Below, one piece after another: positions 55,538 to 64,000 of a stretch of DNA of 64,000 nt. Source of the stretch: Geomonas oryzae. Lineage in GTDB: Bacteria; Desulfobacterota; Desulfuromonadia; Geobacterales; Geobacteraceae. The notes under the pieces were generated by a model, which was not told the origin of the DNA, made no database searches, and was given only the letters and a program-made list of their open reading frames with translations. The first letter of the stretch is position 1. Every line of letters begins with the position of its first letter. The position numbers and the translations under genes were made by a program. The DNA lies in the NCBI RefSeq assembly GCF_004117875.1, contig NZ_RAHW01000001.1:992001-1056000 (forward strand), written 5' to 3'.

Positions 55538-58180
55538 CTACAGGCTCTTCTCCGCCAGCTCGTAGACGTCGCGGGCAAGCCCGGGCTCGGCGAGGATGCG
55601 CTCCAGCTCCTTCTTCATCAGCTCCTGGCGGGCTGCGTCGAAGCGGCGCCAGCGGCTGAACGGGGTGAGCATGCGCGCGGCGATCTGCGGGTTGATCGCG
55701 TTCAGGCGCAGGATCTGGTCGGAAAGGAAGCGGTAACCCCGACCGGAGGCGTCGTGGAAACGGACCTGGTTCGCCTGGCTGAAGGCGCCGACCAACGAGC
55801 GCACCCGGTTCGGGTTGCGGATGTCGAAGTCGGGGTGCTCCAGGAGTGCGAGCACGCGGTCCATGGTGTCGGGAAGGCGCGAGGTCGCCTGCAGCGAGAA
55901 CCACTTGTCGATGACGCCGCGGTCGCCGCGCCATTTGTCGTAGAAAAATCGGAGCGCCTCGTCGCGCTCAGGGCAGGCGCATCCGGCCAGGGGCGCGAGG
56001 GCACCGAGGGAGTCGGTCATGTTGTCGGCGCCTTTGAACTGGGCCATGCACATGTCTACGGCGTCCTGCCCGCCTGCGGCCATCAGGTAGGAAAGGCAGA
56101 GGTTTTTAAGCCTGCGGCAACCGGCGAGCCCGTCGTCGGGGCGGTAGGGGGCGGCGGGCGCGCAAGTCTCGCGCACGCGCAATAGCTCGGCGGACAGCCT
56201 CTCGCCAACCGTCGCGCGCACGAGCTCGCGGGCCGCGTGGATCGCCGAGGGATCGATCACCTCCATCTGCTCGGCGAGGTAACTCTCGGCGGGGAGGGTG
56301 AGCGCCTCGGCGAGGAAGGCCCGGTCCTGGCGGTCGTCGTCTAAAAGCCTGCGGAACGACTCGATGAAGCTTTCGGAAACGCGTGCATCGCGCCCCGTCT
56401 GGAAGTCGGCGACGAGCCCCATGATCTGCTTCACCGCCTGCACCTGTCCCGCCTCCCAGCGCACGAAGGGATCGCTGTCGCGGGTCATGAGGAGGGTGAG
56501 GTCCTCGTCGCTGTAGGGGTAGTCGAGCTTCACCGGGGCGGAGAAGTTCCTGTTCAGCGAGGGGACCGGGCGGCTCGAGAGCCCCGTGAAGACGAAGTTC
56601 TCCGTCTCCCGGGTAAGTTCAAGCACCCGCTGCGTCCCGGACGGGGCGGCTTCACCTGCGAGCGCAAGCGGAAGTTCGTTCCCGTCTCGGTCCAAAAGCC
56701 CCATGGCGAGCGGCATGTGGAAGGGCTTCTTCTCGGGCTGCCCCGGCGTCGGCGGGCAGCTCTGCGTGACGGTGAGGGTGTAGCTGCCGCTTGCCGCGTC
56801 CCAGGCGTCGGTGACCGTGAGGACCGGGGTGCCGGCCTGGTCGTACCAGAGCATGAACTGCGAGAGGTCGCGCCCGCCGGCGTCCGCCATCGCCTGCACG
56901 AACTCGTCGACCCGGACCGCCTGGCCGTCGTGCCGCTCGAAGTAGAGGTCCATCCCCTTGCGGAAACCCTCCCGGCCGAGCAGGGTCTCGAGCATCCGGA
57001 TCACCTCGCCACCCTTGTGGTACACGGTCATGCTGTAGAAGTTGTTGATCTCGACGTACGACTCCGGGCGCACCGGGTGGGCCAGGGGCCCCGCGTCCTC
57101 GGCGAACTGGGCGCTTCTCAGGCTCTTCACGTCGGCGATCCTCTTCACCGGGCGCGACTGCATGTCGGCCGAGAATTCCTGGTCGCGGAAGATGGTGAGC
57201 CCCTCCTTCAGCGAGAGCTGGAACCAGTCGCGGCAGGTGATGCGGTTGCCGGTCCAGTTGTGGAAGTACTCGTGCCCGATCACCTCCTCGATCGCCTGAT
57301 AGTCGTCGTCGGTGGCGCTCTCCGGGCTTGCCAGCACGTAGCGCGAGTTGAAGACGTTCAAACCCTTGTTCTCCATGGCGCCCATGTTGAAATCGTCCAC
57401 CGCGACCACCATGTAGACGTCCAGGTCGTACTCGCGGCCGAACTTCTCCTCGTCCCAGCGCATCGCGTTCGCGAGCGAGAGAAGCGCGTGGCCGCACTTG
57501 TCGCGGTTTCTCTCCTCGACGTAGATCTCGAGCGTCACCTCGCGCCCGCTCATGGTGGTGAAGCGATCCGAGATGTGCACGAGGTCGCCTGCGACGACCG
57601 CGAAGAGGTAGCTCGGCTTCTTGAAGGGGTCGCACCAGACGGCGTAGTGGCGCCCGTCCGGAAGGTCTCCCTTTTCCACGCAGTTGCCGTTGGAAAGAAG
57701 GACCGGGCAGGCCGCCTTGTTGGCCCTGAGCGTCACGGTGTAGACCGCCATGACGTCGGGGCGGTCCAAAAAGTAGGTGATGCGCCGGAACCCCTCCGCC
57801 TCGCACTGGGTGCAGAGCATGGGGCCGGAGGCGTAGAGGCCGGAGAGGGCGGTGTTCGCCGCGGGGTTTATCCTGGTGGTCACTTCGAGGACGAAGCGCT
57901 CCGGCGGTGCCTCGATGACGAGCCTTTCCTCCTCGACCCGGTAGCGCTCGGGTGCCAGCTCGGCGCCGTCCAGCTTCAGCGACAGCAGGGTCAGCTCCTC
58001 GCCGTCCAAAACGAGCGGGCGCGGAGCCGCGCCGCGGTCGTGGTTGCTGCGCAGGGAGAGGCGCGAGACCACCCGGGTCTCTTCCGGATCGAGGTCGAAC
58101 TCCAGTTCGACTGACTCAATCAGGTAGTCGGGAACGGTGTAGTCTTTCTGATGGATGGTCTGGTGCCGGCACTGTGACAT
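55538..58180 (-). CDS. pepN: Aminopeptidase N (M1 family)
   Basis: 880 residues from ATG 58180, chosen for GAGAGGG about 5 nt upstream and for a length near E. coli PepN; an earlier in-frame start adds 20 residues without support. The M1 signature is complete: FNMGAMENKGLNVFNSRYVL (GAMEN), then HEYFHNWTGNRITCRDWFQL with the downstream Glu in LSLKEGLTIF. Cytoplasmic zinc aminopeptidase that frees N-terminal residues for peptide recycling. Confidence 0.97.
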   Translation of the reverse strand: MSQCRHQTIHQKDYTVPDYLIESVELEFDLDPEETRVVSRLSLRSNHDRGAAPRPLVLDGEELTLLSLKLDGAELAPERYRVEEERLVIEAPPERFVLEVTTRINPAANTALSGLYASGPMLCTQCEAEGFRRITYFLDRPDVMAVYTVTLRANKAACPVLLSNGNCVEKGDLPDGRHYAVWCDPFKKPSYLFAVVAGDLVHISDRFTTMSGREVTLEIYVEERNRDKCGHALLSLANAMRWDEEKFGREYDLDVYMVVAVDDFNMGAMENKGLNVFNSRYVLASPESATDDDYQAIEEVIGHEYFHNWTGNRITCRDWFQLSLKEGLTIFRDQEFSADMQSRPVKRIADVKSLRSAQFAEDAGPLAHPVRPESYVEINNFYSMTVYHKGGEVIRMLETLLGREGFRKGMDLYFERHDGQAVRVDEFVQAMADAGGRDLSQFMLWYDQAGTPVLTVTDAWDAASGSYTLTVTQSCPPTPGQPEKKPFHMPLAMGLLDRDGNELPLALAGEAAPSGTQRVLELTRETENFVFTGLSSRPVPSLNRNFSAPVKLDYPYSDEDLTLLMTRDSDPFVRWEAGQVQAVKQIMGLVADFQTGRDARVSESFIESFRRLLDDDRQDRAFLAEALTLPAESYLAEQMEVIDPSAIHAARELVRATVGERLSAELLRVRETCAPAAPYRPDDGLAGCRRLKNLCLSYLMAAGGQDAVDMCMAQFKGADNMTDSLGALAPLAGCACPERDEALRFFYDKWRGDRGVIDKWFSLQATSRLPDTMDRVLALLEHPDFDIRNPNRVRSLVGAFSQANQVRFHDASGRGYRFLSDQILRLNAINPQIAARMLTPFSRWRRFDAARQELMKKELERILAEPGLARDVYELAEKSL

Positions 58181-58370
58181 GGTTTCCCTCTCAAGGTGGT
58201 ATTTACGCTGGACAAGGGAGCTATTGTACCGGCACGGCACTCTCTTTTCAACGCCCGGGCGCTCTTAGTGGGATATTCCTGCCATAGCCCGTAGCGTTTT
58301 GAGAGAAAACGTCGCCGGGGTAATGGGGGAAATGTTGACTTTACAGGTAGATGGGGATATACAGGTGCGC

Positions 58371-59276
58371 ATGAAAAGAGCCCTCCTCCTGATCCTTTTC
58401 GTTTCCTGTCTCTGGACGGCCGTCCCGGCCGCCGCCACCGAAATTTACGCGCAGCAGACCGGCAAGAGCTGCGAGGTCTGTCACCTCGACCCGGCAGGCG
58501 GCGGGGAGCTCACCGCGGCGGGCAAACAATTTGCCGCCTCCCGCACCGCGAAGAGCGAGGCGCCCGCCATGGGGGGCGCCGCCAAGGCCTTCCGTTTCGT
58601 GGTCGGCTATCTGCACATGCTTACCGCCATCCTCTGGTTCGGCACCATCCTCTACGTCCACCTCGTGTTGAAGCCGGCTTATGCCGCGGGTGGGCTGCCG
58701 CGGGGCGAGGTCCGGGTCGGCGTCCTTTCCATGGTCGTCATGGGGGTCACCGGCGCCGTGCTCACCCACTTCCGCATCACCTCACTGGACATGCTGCTGC
58801 ACACCCGTTTCGGGGTGCTGCTTTTGATAAAGATCTCCCTCTACCTGGTCATGGTCCTTTCCGCCGCCTACGTGGTCCTCTTCATCGGGCCGAAACTCAA
58901 GGCGAAACGGAGGGAGCCGGTCGCCCTTCCCGCCGGGAGCGAACTGACCGTGGACGAACTCGGCTCCTTCGACGGCAAGGAGGGGCGTCCCACCTGGTTC
59001 GCCTACGACGGGAAGCTCTACGACGCGAGTGCCAGCCGCCTCTGGAAGCAGGGAGTGCACATGGGGCGCCACAACGCAGGCGAAGACCTTAGCGAGGCGC
59101 TCAAGCTCGCGCCGCACGGCCCGGAGAAGGTGCTCGCCATGCCGCAGGTGGGGACGCTCTCGACCGGAGAGCGCAAGGCCCCACTGCACGAGCGGGTCTT
59201 CTTCTTCATGGCCTACATGAACCTCAGCATCGTCTTCCTCATCGTGCTGATACTGTCGCTCTGGCGTTGGGCCTGA
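58371..59276 (+). CDS. c-heme/CopD-like membrane/cytochrome b5-like fusion protein
   Basis: 301 residues from ATG 58371, where a signal peptide begins (KRALLLILFVSCLWTAVPAA); an upstream in-frame start would precede it with 24 non-signal residues. The mature N-terminus has a c-type heme site (SCEVCHLDP). Three or four membrane helices of CopD/DUF-like type follow (LHMLTAILWFGTILYVHLVL; VLSMVVMGVTGAVLTHF; IKISLYLVMVLSAAYVVLFI). A cytochrome b5-like domain with heme-type His (GVHMGRHNAGEDL) precedes a final C-terminal helix. Two heme classes in one small membrane protein suggest electron passage across the inner membrane; the partner is unknown. Confidence 0.85.
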   Translation: MKRALLLILFVSCLWTAVPAAATEIYAQQTGKSCEVCHLDPAGGGELTAAGKQFAASRTAKSEAPAMGGAAKAFRFVVGYLHMLTAILWFGTILYVHLVLKPAYAAGGLPRGEVRVGVLSMVVMGVTGAVLTHFRITSLDMLLHTRFGVLLLIKISLYLVMVLSAAYVVLFIGPKLKAKRREPVALPAGSELTVDELGSFDGKEGRPTWFAYDGKLYDASASRLWKQGVHMGRHNAGEDLSEALKLAPHGPEKVLAMPQVGTLSTGERKAPLHERVFFFMAYMNLSIVFLIVLILSLWRWA

Positions 59277-59311
59277 CGCGGCTCCCGGTACGCCGGGACC
59301 AAGGAATCACC

Positions 59312-60535
59312 GTGAAGCTGTTACGCATCTTTACCTACGCCGACGCCAAGAGGGACCCCGATTCCCTGCTGCGCCTGTTCGTTTCCATCGCCCTCCTTTC
59401 CATGGTCCTGATCACCTCCGGGGCCGGTTACGCCTTCTTCCATCTCCTGTACCGAAACGTGATCGTCAGCGCCGAGGACGACGCCGTCAAGGTGAGCCAG
59501 GCGCTTCTTGAGAATCAGCGCAAACGCATCCTCTCGGTCGACGGCAGCGGCAGCAGGGTCGCCGTGGCGCCGGAGGACCTAGGCGAGCTCGACGACCGGC
59601 TGAGAAAATTCCTCGCCCCTTTCGACATCGTGAAGATAAAGATCTATTCCTCCGATGCCCGTATCGTCTACAGCACCGAGGCGAAGCTGATCGGCGAGAC
59701 TGACCGCGGCAACAAGCGGCTTGCGAACGCCCTTGCCGGCGCGAACGATTCCAAGCTGGAGAGAAAGGAAGAGGTGAAGGACTTAGCGGACGAGCGGAAG
59801 TTCAACGTGGACGTGGTGGAGACCTACATCCCGATCCGGGACCATGGCCGGGTGATCGGGAGCTTCGAGGTCTACATGGATGTCACCGGTTACCGCAGGC
59901 AGAGCGTCAACGCCGGGCTCCTCTCGCTGGCGTCCCTGGTCGCCATCCTGGTAGCCGTCTTCGGCATCTCCTACTTCGTCATCCGCAGGGGGACCCGGGA
60001 GCTCAAGGAGACCCAGGAGGTGCTCCGCAGACAGACCATCACCGATCCGCTGACGGGAACCTTCAACAAGCGGCAGATAGAACTGATCGGGCGGAGGGAA
60101 TTCGCGCATGCCTTGCGGCGCATGGAGAAGGGGATTTCCGGTGCGGGAAGCGGCTTCCTGATGATCGACATCGACCGCTTCAAGGAGGTGAACGACCGCC
60201 ACGGGCACCTGGCCGGCGACGACCTTTTGCGTCAGTTCGCCGAGCGGATCGCCGCGTCGCTTAGAAGCTACGATTCGCTGGGGCGATTCGGAGGGGAGGA
60301 GTTCCTGGTGGTTATCCCCGGTTCGGACCCGGCACAGACCCGCGCGGTGGCGGAGAAGATCCTCACGCTGATCCGGCGGGAGCCTTTCAGCCTCGATGGG
60401 GCTCCCCTTAAGCTCACCGCCAGCATCGGCATGACCACGGTGGAGGAGGGGGACGAAGACCTCATGCAGGTGCTGCGCCGCGCCGACCGCAACCTCTACC
60501 GGGCGAAGAGCGACGGGCGCGACCAGGTAGCTTAG
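59312..60535 (+). CDS. Membrane diguanylate cyclase (GGDEF)
   Basis: 407 residues from a GTG at 59312 with AAGGA 7 nt upstream; an ATG 45 bp earlier overlaps the previous gene. Two membrane helices (about 20-45 and 205-225) flank a 160-residue periplasmic sensor. The GGDEF domain is intact: IDIDRFKEVNDRHGHLAGDD, then RFGGEEFLVVIPG. The I-site Arg/Asp (RSYD) lies five residues before GGEEF, so product inhibition is expected. The Asp after GHLAG is kept, unlike Hypr cyclases, so c-di-GMP rather than cGAMP is expected. Its stop overlaps the convergent REC gene by 4 bp. Confidence 0.94.
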   Translation: MKLLRIFTYADAKRDPDSLLRLFVSIALLSMVLITSGAGYAFFHLLYRNVIVSAEDDAVKVSQALLENQRKRILSVDGSGSRVAVAPEDLGELDDRLRKFLAPFDIVKIKIYSSDARIVYSTEAKLIGETDRGNKRLANALAGANDSKLERKEEVKDLADERKFNVDVVETYIPIRDHGRVIGSFEVYMDVTGYRRQSVNAGLLSLASLVAILVAVFGISYFVIRRGTRELKETQEVLRRQTITDPLTGTFNKRQIELIGRREFAHALRRMEKGISGAGSGFLMIDIDRFKEVNDRHGHLAGDDLLRQFAERIAASLRSYDSLGRFGGEEFLVVIPGSDPAQTRAVAEKILTLIRREPFSLDGAPLKLTASIGMTTVEEGDEDLMQVLRRADRNLYRAKSDGRDQVA

Positions 60536-61104
60536 GGGGACCGCTCGGCATCGTTGCACCCGGCGATGATGCTCGCTATCTCCTCCTCGGTGACCTCTTC
60601 GTCGATCCGGATCGCGCCGTCCGCTTCCCGGCGCAGTTCCGTAATCCCCGGGTAACTCTTCTCCAGGTACTTAAGCTCCTGCGACTGGCGCTTCACCGTC
60701 CTCAACAGGCGGCGGTTTTCCTCTTCCAGGTCGTACTTCTCCACGGCGCTTCTCAGCGCAAGCTTCAGCTCCGTTTCGTCCCATGGTTTCGTGAAGAACC
60801 GGTATATCTCGCCGCTGTTGACCGCGCGCATGGTCGCTTCGACGCTTGCGTGCCCGGTGAGCATGATGCGCACCGTTTCCGGGTAGAGATCCTTAACCGC
60901 GCCCAGGAACTCCGCGCCGTCCATCCCCGGCATCTTCTCGTCGGAAATGACCACCTTGTAGCGGTGCTGCGCCATGAGGTCGAGCGCCTCCTTTCCCCCG
61001 TGCGCCCCCGTGATCAGGTAGGGCTCCTCGTCCAGCCCGCGCACCAGGGCCGAGATCACGTGCGGCTCGTCGTCTACTAACAGGATCCTCGTTTCATCGT
61101 TCAT
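60532..61104 (-). CDS. REC-coiled-coil response regulator
   Basis: 190 residues from ATG 61104 with GGAGG 6 nt upstream; an earlier in-frame ATG at 61167 is unsupported. A single receiver (LLVDDEP, ISDEKMPGMDG with the phospho-Asp, ML-T-GHAS, FFTKPW) is followed by a coiled coil (YDLEEENRRLLRTVKRQSQE) and an acidic tail (RIDEEVTEEEIASIIAGC). It has no output domain, so it likely acts by protein binding. The receiver is closest to those of the EAL protein and the REC-ATPase in this window. Confidence 0.9.
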   Translation of the reverse strand: MNDETRILLVDDEPHVISALVRGLDEEPYLITGAHGGKEALDLMAQHRYKVVISDEKMPGMDGAEFLGAVKDLYPETVRIMLTGHASVEATMRAVNSGEIYRFFTKPWDETELKLALRSAVEKYDLEEENRRLLRTVKRQSQELKYLEKSYPGITELRREADGAIRIDEEVTEEEIASIIAGCNDAERSP

Positions 61105-61192
61105 CTTGTACCTCCGGTACTTCGACTCCACAGTGACGCAGTCGGTGTGTGGATGGCGGCTTTTCATCCCCTTTCGGGAATCGTGGCACTCA

Positions 61193-61566
61193 CGTTCCCC
61201 CCTTTGCGAAGGGGGGACAGGGGGGATTTGCCTTGATAGGCCATGTAACCAGTGCGATCACGCAAACTGGGCAGGCGGATGACAGATGCTGACTTCTGTC
61301 CGGACGTGCCGAAAAAAAGCAAATCCCCCCAGCCCCAGCGTTGTCCGGTTAGGTTGTTGCAGCCGCCGAAAAGCCCCCCTCCCCTTGCGGGAGGGGGTTA
61401 GGGGGTGGGGGAAGGTGCCATTATCTCCATTGGCTTGCGGCTTCACCCACCCCCCCGGCCCCCTCCCGTCAAGGGAGGGGGAGGCTCGAAACGTCTGGAT
61501 TTTAATAGTGCAAGCACCAAACCGGACAACGCTGCCCCAGCCCCCCTTCGCAAAGGGGGGAGCTTA
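61193..61566. repeat. Cluster of palindromes around a 195-bp inverted-repeat element
   Basis: Inverted arms GCGTTGTCCGGTTAGGT (plus TGTTGCA) at 61338-61361 and its near-complement at 61509-61532 match at 21 of 24 positions. Between and outside them lie four purine-rich palindromes, including mirror copies CCCCTTTGCGAAGGGG and CCCCTTCGCAAAGGGG at the two ends. No gene fits. It sits between the REC-ATPase and REC genes. Confidence 0.75.
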
Positions 61567-61595
61567 AAGACCTCATTTTTCAGCAAAGATGCCCG

Positions 61596-63974
61596 CTACT
61601 CCCTTGCCGCTCCGCAGTGCGGGCAGTTCGCCCACTCGGGCTCCAGGGGGAGCTTGCAGTCGCGGCAGAGGTTGCGGCGCAGGGTGCCGCAGAAGGGGCA
61701 GAAGAGGTATTTCGCGTCCACCATGCGGTTGCAGCAGTCGCACCGGCGCTGGTGCAGAAGCTGCGGCCCCAGGACCCGCAACAGCTCCTCGAGGGTGGTG
61801 AGCCCCAGGCGCACCTTCTCGAGGCCGTCCTCGAGTAGGGTCCGCATCCCGCCGGCGCGCGCCATGTCGAAGAGCTCGGTCTCCTTGTAGCTCGTGCTGA
61901 TGAAATGCCGGAAGTCCTCGTTCATGGTGAAGAGCTCGAAGACCCCGGTCCTCCCCCGGTAGCCGGTCTTGTTGCACTGATCGCAACCCTTGCCGCGGCG
62001 CACCGCCCCGTCGAGGTACCCCGGCGGCACGCGCAGCATCTCCATGATCTCCCGGTCCGGGTCGACCTCGGTGCTGCAGGCGGGGCAGACGCGCCGCACC
62101 AGGCGCTGCGCGAAGAGCCCTTCGAGCGCCGAGGCGATGATGTAAGGCTTCACCCCCATGTCGATGAGCCGCGTGATGGAGCCGACCGCGGAGTTCGTGT
62201 GCAGCGTGGAGAGGACCATGTGGCCGGTGAGCGCCGCCTTGAAGGCGACGTCCGCGGTCTCGGCGTCGCGGATCTCTCCGACCAGGATCACGTCCGGGTC
62301 CTGGCGCAAGGTGGAGCGCAAGACGCTCGCGAAGGAGAGTCCGATCTTCTCCCGCACCGCGACCTGGTTCGCCTCTTCGACGAAGTACTCCACCGGCTCC
62401 TCGATGGTCTCGAAGTTCCTGCTCCCCTCGAGCATGGTGGAGAGGATCGAGTAGAGCATGGTGGTCTTGCCGCTCCCCGTGGGGCCGGTCGCGATGATCA
62501 CCCCCTGCGGCTTCTTCACCAGGGTGCGGATCTTCTTAAGCCCGTCCGGCAGCACGCCGAGGTCGGGAAGCTCCTTGATCGAGGCGCTCTTGTCCAGGAT
62601 GCGCAGGACGAGCTTCTCGCCGTTCAAAGTCGGCATGGACGAGACGCGCATGTCGACGATCCGGGTCCCCGCCTTCACGGTGATGCGACCGTCCTGGGGC
62701 TTTCTCCGTTCGGAGATGTCCATCTTGGCGAGGATCTTCACGCGCGAGACGATGGCTGGGTGCAGGTCGGCCGGGATCTTGATCTTGCTGTGCAAAAGCC
62801 CGTCGATGCGGAAGCGCACCAGGGTGTACTTGGTCTTCCCCTCGATGTGGATGTCGCTTGCGTGGTAACGGATCGCCTCGGAGATCACCGCGTTCACGAT
62901 CCGGATCACCGGCGGGATTTCGGAGGAGCCGATGAGCTCGGTGACGCTCACCTGGCTTTCCTCGTCGTCGATGATGATGTCGATCTCGTCGATCGGCTCC
63001 AGGTCCGCCGCCTGCTCCAGCTCCGGCCCCTCGGCCCAGGCCCGTTCCAACAGGGCGAGGATCTCGGAGCCGGTGGCGATGAGGGGGACCACGGCGAGCC
63101 CGGTCATCATGGAGATGTTGTCGACCTTGTAGATGTCGGAGGGGTCGGCCATGGCCACGGTGAGCTGGCGGCCGGTCATGCGGATCGGGACCATGCGGTT
63201 TCTCTCGCACAGGTCGCGCGGCAGAAAGCGCACCGCCTGGGGCGTGATCTCCGCCGAGGCGAGATCCACGTAGTCGATGTTCAACGCGCCCTGCAGCGCC
63301 TTCACCACCTCCCCTTCGGTGACGACGCCTAAGCGCACCAGGGCGTCGGTGACCAGTTCGCCCTGGGAGCGTTCCGTCGCGGCGCGCGCCAGATCCTCCC
63401 TCGTCACCGCCCCCGCCTTCAAGAGGATGTTGCCGGCCATGCCGCGGTTCTCGTCGAAGAGGCTCGCGTAATTCTTGATGCGCTGCTGCTGCGAGCGGGT
63501 GAGCTCTTTGAGGTTCTGGTTTTCCTGCATCAGCACGTACTGTTGCAGGGCGAGGCTCACCGTGAGGCGCAGGTCGTCGTCGTTCCAGGGCTTGGTGATG
63601 AACTTGTAGACCGCGCCGTCCTTCACCGCTCCCATCACCGAGTTCACGTCGGCATGCCCGGTGAGCATGATCCTGATCACCTGGGGCCAGCGTTCCTTCA
63701 CCGTCTTCAGAAGCTCCGCGCCGGTCATGCCGGGCATGCGGTGGTCCGAGACGATGAGCTGCACCTCGTTCTCCTCCATCACGGTGAGCGCTTCCGCGCC
63801 GCTTGCCGCGGTGAAGAGACGGTAGTTCTCCTCCATGAAGATGCGGCGCATCGCGGAGAGGACACCTGCCTCGTCGTCGACGAAGAGGACGCCGAAACTC
63901 TTGGCGGAGGGTTCCTGCACCTCCCGTTCCTCCCCCTTGGCCGCCGTCTTGAATAGCTGTGAATATCTCGACAT
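61596..63974 (-). CDS. REC-fused GspE/PilB-type ATPase with zinc-ribbon tail
   Basis: 792 residues. An N-terminal receiver (about 25-145; LFVDDEAG, IVSDHRMPGMTGAE, FITKPW) precedes a degenerate MshEN-like region (about 175-290; AGNILLKAGAVTREDLARA, RLGVVTEGEVVKAL). A secretion-type ATPase follows: Walker A GPTGSGKT near 493-500, the Asp box with DPDVILVGEIRDAETA, and the GspE tetracysteine motif (CPAC, CDQC). The tail has two more zinc ribbons (CDCC, CPFC, CRDC, CPHC). Such ATPases power type IV pilus or type II secretion assembly, but a receiver at one end and zinc ribbons at the other are not part of the standard enzyme. It has no pilus neighbours here. Confidence 0.93.
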   Translation of the reverse strand: MSRYSQLFKTAAKGEEREVQEPSAKSFGVLFVDDEAGVLSAMRRIFMEENYRLFTAASGAEALTVMEENEVQLIVSDHRMPGMTGAELLKTVKERWPQVIRIMLTGHADVNSVMGAVKDGAVYKFITKPWNDDDLRLTVSLALQQYVLMQENQNLKELTRSQQQRIKNYASLFDENRGMAGNILLKAGAVTREDLARAATERSQGELVTDALVRLGVVTEGEVVKALQGALNIDYVDLASAEITPQAVRFLPRDLCERNRMVPIRMTGRQLTVAMADPSDIYKVDNISMMTGLAVVPLIATGSEILALLERAWAEGPELEQAADLEPIDEIDIIIDDEESQVSVTELIGSSEIPPVIRIVNAVISEAIRYHASDIHIEGKTKYTLVRFRIDGLLHSKIKIPADLHPAIVSRVKILAKMDISERRKPQDGRITVKAGTRIVDMRVSSMPTLNGEKLVLRILDKSASIKELPDLGVLPDGLKKIRTLVKKPQGVIIATGPTGSGKTTMLYSILSTMLEGSRNFETIEEPVEYFVEEANQVAVREKIGLSFASVLRSTLRQDPDVILVGEIRDAETADVAFKAALTGHMVLSTLHTNSAVGSITRLIDMGVKPYIIASALEGLFAQRLVRRVCPACSTEVDPDREIMEMLRVPPGYLDGAVRRGKGCDQCNKTGYRGRTGVFELFTMNEDFRHFISTSYKETELFDMARAGGMRTLLEDGLEKVRLGLTTLEELLRVLGPQLLHQRRCDCCNRMVDAKYLFCPFCGTLRRNLCRDCKLPLEPEWANCPHCGAARE

Positions 63975-64000
63975 CGTCTAGTTCCTACCTGCGGGGATGG

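Noticed and set aside
59312..60535. Hypr-type cGAMP synthase
   Set aside because: The residue after the GHxxG motif is Asp, as in ordinary diguanylate cyclases, not the Ser of Hypr enzymes.

Overview
The window looks like chromosomal DNA of a Geobacter-type Desulfuromonadia (Geobacteraceae; the gene content fits the Geomonas/Citrifermentans group). This is inferred from high GC, Shine-Dalgarno-rich starts, a futalosine-route menaquinone cluster, a GEMM-I riboswitch on a DUF11 surface-protein operon, tandem DUF507 genes, a PrkA/YeaH/SpoVR cluster, and many GGDEF, EAL, HD-GYP and REC proteins. I saw no tRNA, rRNA, prophage, IS element or CRISPR array. This is a housekeeping and signalling segment with many short intergenic repeats.

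Layout. (1) 1-12.5 kb, minus strand: a secreted/outer-membrane operon. It has three DUF11-type secreted proteins, a ~2,270-residue outer-membrane protein (DUF11, SdrB-like, OmpA-like and beta-barrel parts), and a secreted protein cut by the window edge. A GEMM-I cyclic-dinucleotide riboswitch with its own terminator precedes it, and a small lipoprotein gene lies upstream. (2) 12.9-18.0 kb, plus: menaquinone genes (UbiD-, UbiA- and UbiX-like enzymes, mqnE, mqnC). (3) 18.2-31.4 kb: hisC, RNase D, a DUF72 protein, rsmE/prmA, a PPDK/PEP-synthase regulator, an OmpR-type regulator, an HtrA protease, an RNase Z-like hydrolase, a probable 6S RNA, two DUF507 genes, and CIRCE-groES-groEL. (4) 31.6-35.4 kb: a HEAT-type protein and an HD-GYP protein that appear to share an N-terminal domain, then a lipoprotein. 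(5) 35.7-43.3 kb: a four-gene stress-kinase operon, prkA-DUF444-spoVR-second PrkA. (6) 43.4-52.7 kb: a chemoreceptor with a good flagellar-sigma promoter, sucCD, small secreted proteins, exported MsrB/MsrA, PolX, an EVE protein and CorA. (7) 52.7-64 kb: a PAS-GGDEF-EAL-REC protein, aminopeptidase N, a c-heme/CopD/cytochrome-b5 fusion, a membrane diguanylate cyclase, a REC protein, and a REC-GspE ATPase with a zinc-ribbon tail.

Cyclic-dinucleotide signalling is the common thread. The window holds a predicted synthase (59312), two predicted hydrolases (HD-GYP 33320, EAL 52727), an RNA receptor (riboswitch near 11.4 kb) and a degenerate MshEN-type domain in the secretion-type ATPase (61596). Three REC domains of one subtype ending in a KPW motif lie within 11 kb. 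Intergenic DNA carries at least three classes of short repeats: 9-bp tandem, 7-bp tandem, and purine-rich palindromes, including a 195-bp inverted-repeat element.
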